Below, one piece after another: positions 61,764 through 64,000 of a stretch of 64,000 bases of DNA. The notes under the pieces are model-generated. The model did not search any database. It saw only the letters and a program-made list of their open reading frames with translations, and had not been told where the DNA came from. The position numbers and the translations under genes were made by a program. Within the stretch, counting starts at the first letter, position 1; every line of letters begins with the position of its first letter. This DNA comes from an uncultured Vampirovibrio sp. (GTDB lineage Bacteria > Cyanobacteriota > Vampirovibrionia > Gastranaerophilales > Gastranaerophilaceae): positions 1 through 64,000 of the forward strand of contig CAJTXT010000006.1 of the NCBI GenBank assembly GCA_910583875.1, written 5' to 3'.

Positions 61764-62643
61764 CGCATACTTTCTTTATAAAATCAGCAATCATAGGGAA
61801 AGTTAACCCTGTAAGAATAAAATATTTTATATAGTAATATGCTACAGGAACTGAAAATAAATAGCTGTCTGCTCTATCTAAGAAACCGCCATGTCCCGGA
61901 AGTGAATGACCCGAATCTTTAACACCGGCATCTCTTTTTATTAAAGATTCAGATAAATCTCCAAGTTGAGCCATTACTGTTACAATTAAAGCAAGAACAA
62001 AGGAATGGTATAAAGATATACCTGTTAACTTACCTATTATTAAACCTGCAATTATTGCACAAATACTGCCTGCAACTGATCCTTCGATTGTTTTCTTTGG
62101 GCTTATTACTGCAGATAGTTTATGTTTACCGAACTTAACACCGAAATAATATGCAGCTATATCAGTAAATAAAATTACAAAGAAAATAAATAAAAGGAAA
62201 TAAAGTCCTTGTTTGAATGTTATTCCAAATAAAGAAACTTCCGGTCCCATGTTTCTAACTAAGCAAACATGACAAGGCATCCAAGCAATAAGAAAACCAA
62301 GAATAGTTGTAGCAACATTTGCTATATATGGTTGTCTGCCTCTAAATAATACAGCTAAGAAAGAACCAATAGTTCCGATTAAAAGAACTAAAGGAATAAG
62401 ATTATCATAACCGCATGCAGATACAAGCACCATAGAAACAGATATTATAAGAATTACTTTAAAGAATGGCAGAAATCCTTTATTTTTAAGGATATCTGCA
62501 TATTCTTTAGAAGCAATAATTATAAATACCAATAATAGAGCTAATAACCATGTTCCGCCTAACAAAATGCAGGCAAAAACTAATGCTCCCATTAAAAATC
62601 CGGTTATCAAACGGTTTTTAACAATTGAATCTAATACAGCCAC
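61747..62643 (-). CDS. cdsA: Phosphatidate cytidylyltransferase
   Basis: 298 residues, eight or so membrane segments. The C-terminal signature SPKKTIEGSVAGS near 180 and QLGDLSESLIKRDAGVKDSG near 222 with PGHGGFLDRADSYLFSVP are diagnostic of CdsA. It makes CDP-diacylglycerol from phosphatidate and CTP. GTG start overlapping the frr stop (TAGTG). In many genomes uppS lies between frr and cdsA; it is absent here. Confidence 0.96.
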   Translation of the reverse strand: MAVLDSIVKNRLITGFLMGALVFACILLGGTWLLALLLVFIIIASKEYADILKNKGFLPFFKVILIISVSMVLVSACGYDNLIPLVLLIGTIGSFLAVLFRGRQPYIANVATTILGFLIAWMPCHVCLVRNMGPEVSLFGITFKQGLYFLLFIFFVILFTDIAAYYFGVKFGKHKLSAVISPKKTIEGSVAGSICAIIAGLIIGKLTGISLYHSFVLALIVTVMAQLGDLSESLIKRDAGVKDSGHSLPGHGGFLDRADSYLFSVPVAYYYIKYFILTGLTFPMIADFIKKVCDVICG

Positions 62644-63203
62644 TATACTGTTAATACCTCTTTTTCTTTTTCAGCTGAATTTTCTTCTGCAATTTTAATA
62701 TATTTATCAGTTAGTTTTTGAATTTTATCTTGATTATCTTTAACCATATCTTCTGAAAGGTTTTCAGACTTTTCAAGTTTTTTCAATTCATCAGTCATAT
62801 CTCTTCTTATATTACGAATAGCAACTTTAGTATCTTCGCAAGCTTTTTTTACATCTTTGCAAATTTCTTTTCTTTTATCTTGAGTTAAAGGAGGGAATAC
62901 TAATCTAACTACAACACCGTCAGAACTAGGATTGATACCCAAATCTGCTTTAACTAAAGCTTTTTCAACATCTTTCAAAATTGTTTTATCAAAAGGAGTA
63001 ATAACAAGAGTTGTTCCGTCTTGAACACTAACTTGTGATAATTGTCTTAATGGAGTTGGTGCACCATAATATTCTACTAAAACTTTATCTAAAATTATTG
63101 GATTAGCACGACCTGTACGGATAGAAGCAAACTCTTTTTTCATTTGAGCTATAGCTTTTTCCATTTTTTCTGTACCTGTTTTAAACATTGCATCAACTGA
63201 CAT
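62643..63203 (-). CDS. frr: Ribosome recycling factor
   Basis: 186 residues, the standard length. SIRTGRANPIILDKVLVEYYG near 27 (quoted in part), TPFDKTILKDVEKAL near 74 and PSSDGVVVRLVFPPLTQDKR near 95 are diagnostic. With EF-G it splits post-termination ribosomes. Its GGAGGT ribosome binding site is formed by the last codons of pyrH; the gap is one base. The stop overlaps the cdsA start. Confidence 0.97.
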   Translation of the reverse strand: MSVDAMFKTGTEKMEKAIAQMKKEFASIRTGRANPIILDKVLVEYYGAPTPLRQLSQVSVQDGTTLVITPFDKTILKDVEKALVKADLGINPSSDGVVVRLVFPPLTQDKRKEICKDVKKACEDTKVAIRNIRRDMTDELKKLEKSENLSEDMVKDNQDKIQKLTDKYIKIAEENSAEKEKEVLTV

Positions 63204-63204
63204 A

Positions 63205-63930
63205 TTAACCTCCTACATATGTTCCTATATTTTCACCTTTTAATATTTTTATTATGCTTCCTTTTGCAGCAAAATCAAACACCACAATAGGTATAGAATT
63301 TTGTTTACATAAAGCACAAGAAGCAGTATCCATAACTTTCAAACCTTTAATGATAATATCATCATAAGTAATATTGCTGTATTTTTTAGCATTAGGATTA
63401 GTTCTTGGGTCATCTGAGTAAACACCATCAACACCATTTTTAGCCATCAACATAGCTTCTGCACCAATTTCAGAAGCTCTTAAAGCAGCTGCTGTATCAG
63501 TTGTGAAGAATGGATTTCCTGTTCCGGCTGCAAAAATTACTACTCTTGATTTTTCAAGGTGTCTTATTGCTTTAAATCTAATATATGGCTCTGCTATCTT
63601 GTCCATATCAATAGCAGATTGAACTCTGCAATGTACATTGATTTTTCTTAATGCACTTTGAAGAGCTAAGGCATTCATAACAGTAGCAAGCATACCGATA
63701 TAATCACCTGTTGCTTGTTCCATTCCATATTTAGATGAATTTTTAACACCTCTAAAAATGTTGCCGCCGCCAACTACAATTGCAATTTCTGCACCCGCTT
63801 CATAAGCTTGTTTTACTTCATTAGCAATCATTTCTAACGGAGTTTGATCGATTCCAAACTCTTGTGTACCTAAAAGAGCTTCACCGCTAAGTTTTAGCAA
63901 AATTCTCTTATACTTTAATTTTTCTTCCAT
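63205..63930 (-). CDS. pyrH: UMP kinase
   Basis: 241 residues. KRILLKLSGEALLG near 9, IAIVVGGGNIFRG near 50, GDYIGMLATVMNALALQ near 75 and AGTGNPFFTTDTAAALRA near 136 are the PyrH signatures of the amino-acid-kinase fold. It phosphorylates UMP to UDP; the hexamer is usually GTP-activated and UTP-inhibited. First gene of the pyrH-frr-cdsA-rnc-rpe-nagA run. ATG after AGG. Confidence 0.98.
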   Translation of the reverse strand: MEEKLKYKRILLKLSGEALLGTQEFGIDQTPLEMIANEVKQAYEAGAEIAIVVGGGNIFRGVKNSSKYGMEQATGDYIGMLATVMNALALQSALRKINVHCRVQSAIDMDKIAEPYIRFKAIRHLEKSRVVIFAAGTGNPFFTTDTAAALRASEIGAEAMLMAKNGVDGVYSDDPRTNPNAKKYSNITYDDIIIKGLKVMDTASCALCKQNSIPIVVFDFAAKGSIIKILKGENIGTYVGG

Positions 63931-64000
63931 AATAACCTATTCAAATACTATTAAACAATAAATTCATTATACCTAAATTAAGCTGAATTGTATACATATT

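Noticed and set aside
63931..64000. tsf or rpsB upstream of pyrH
   Set aside because: The remaining 70 bases show no coding sequence; the usual neighbours, if present, lie outside.

Overview
The window is AT-rich (roughly 30% G+C by eye) bacterial chromosome with short intergenic gaps, frequent TTG/GTG starts and standard Shine-Dalgarno sites. Many radical SAM enzymes, an ETF pair, a ferredoxin-nitroreductase and CstA point to an anaerobe. Mini-RNase III, metYXW, nadBC and a pyrH-frr-cdsA-rnc-rpe-nagA string fit a low-GC gut-type lineage such as Gastranaerophilales (non-photosynthetic Cyanobacteriota) or Clostridia-like bacteria. The assignment is an inference and was not tested.

Layout: 0.2-1.2 kb lrgAB. 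1.5-6.8 kb a radical SAM/glycosyltransferase cluster in which three radical SAM proteins carry their SPASM-like cysteine module at the N terminus. 6.8-12 kb SIMPL protein, rimP-nusA (with a terminator in the leader), an HD protein, an unknown protein and mini-RNase III. 12-20.5 kb GT4, amino acid permease, nadB-nadC, etfB-etfA and an MFS sugar-type transporter. 20.5-22.2 kb small peptide / TupA-like ATP-grasp / divergent XRE regulator. 22.2-25.2 kb metY-metX-metW. 25.2-29.2 kb B12-type radical SAM, aminotransferase, Lrp regulator and nitroreductase. 29.5 kb tRNA-Val. 30-34.4 kb an accessory stretch with a SIR2-TPR putative defence protein, a beta-propeller protein and dispersed repeats. 34.7-46.7 kb stress, DNA-repair, redox and transport genes with several decayed genes. 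46.7-47.8 kb a repeat-rich scar with a truncated serine recombinase abutting tRNA-Ala. 47.8-52.7 kb TPR protein and a second XRE / TupA-like ATP-grasp locus, this one with a PurD-like ATP-grasp and two small peptides. 52.7-64 kb mostly housekeeping genes (uvrB, ftsH, manC-type, nagA, rpe, rnc, cdsA, frr, pyrH).

The most novel content is the pair of similar loci at 20.56-22.17 kb and 49.66-52.70 kb. Each has a ~100-residue XRE regulator divergent from a TupA-like ATP-grasp ligase, and a downstream gene or genes for 60-69 residue peptides. All three peptides share a D-[DN]-[ST]-[FL]-I-[DN]-[DE] motif about 10 residues before a Gly-Gly or Met-Gly step. I read this as an undescribed ATP-grasp-modified peptide (RiPP-like) system. 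In the second locus one peptide gene carries an in-frame C10 tract that could switch it on and off, and the other has its ribosome binding site inside a strong hairpin. Function, modification and export are all inferred; no dedicated protease or exporter is seen in the window.
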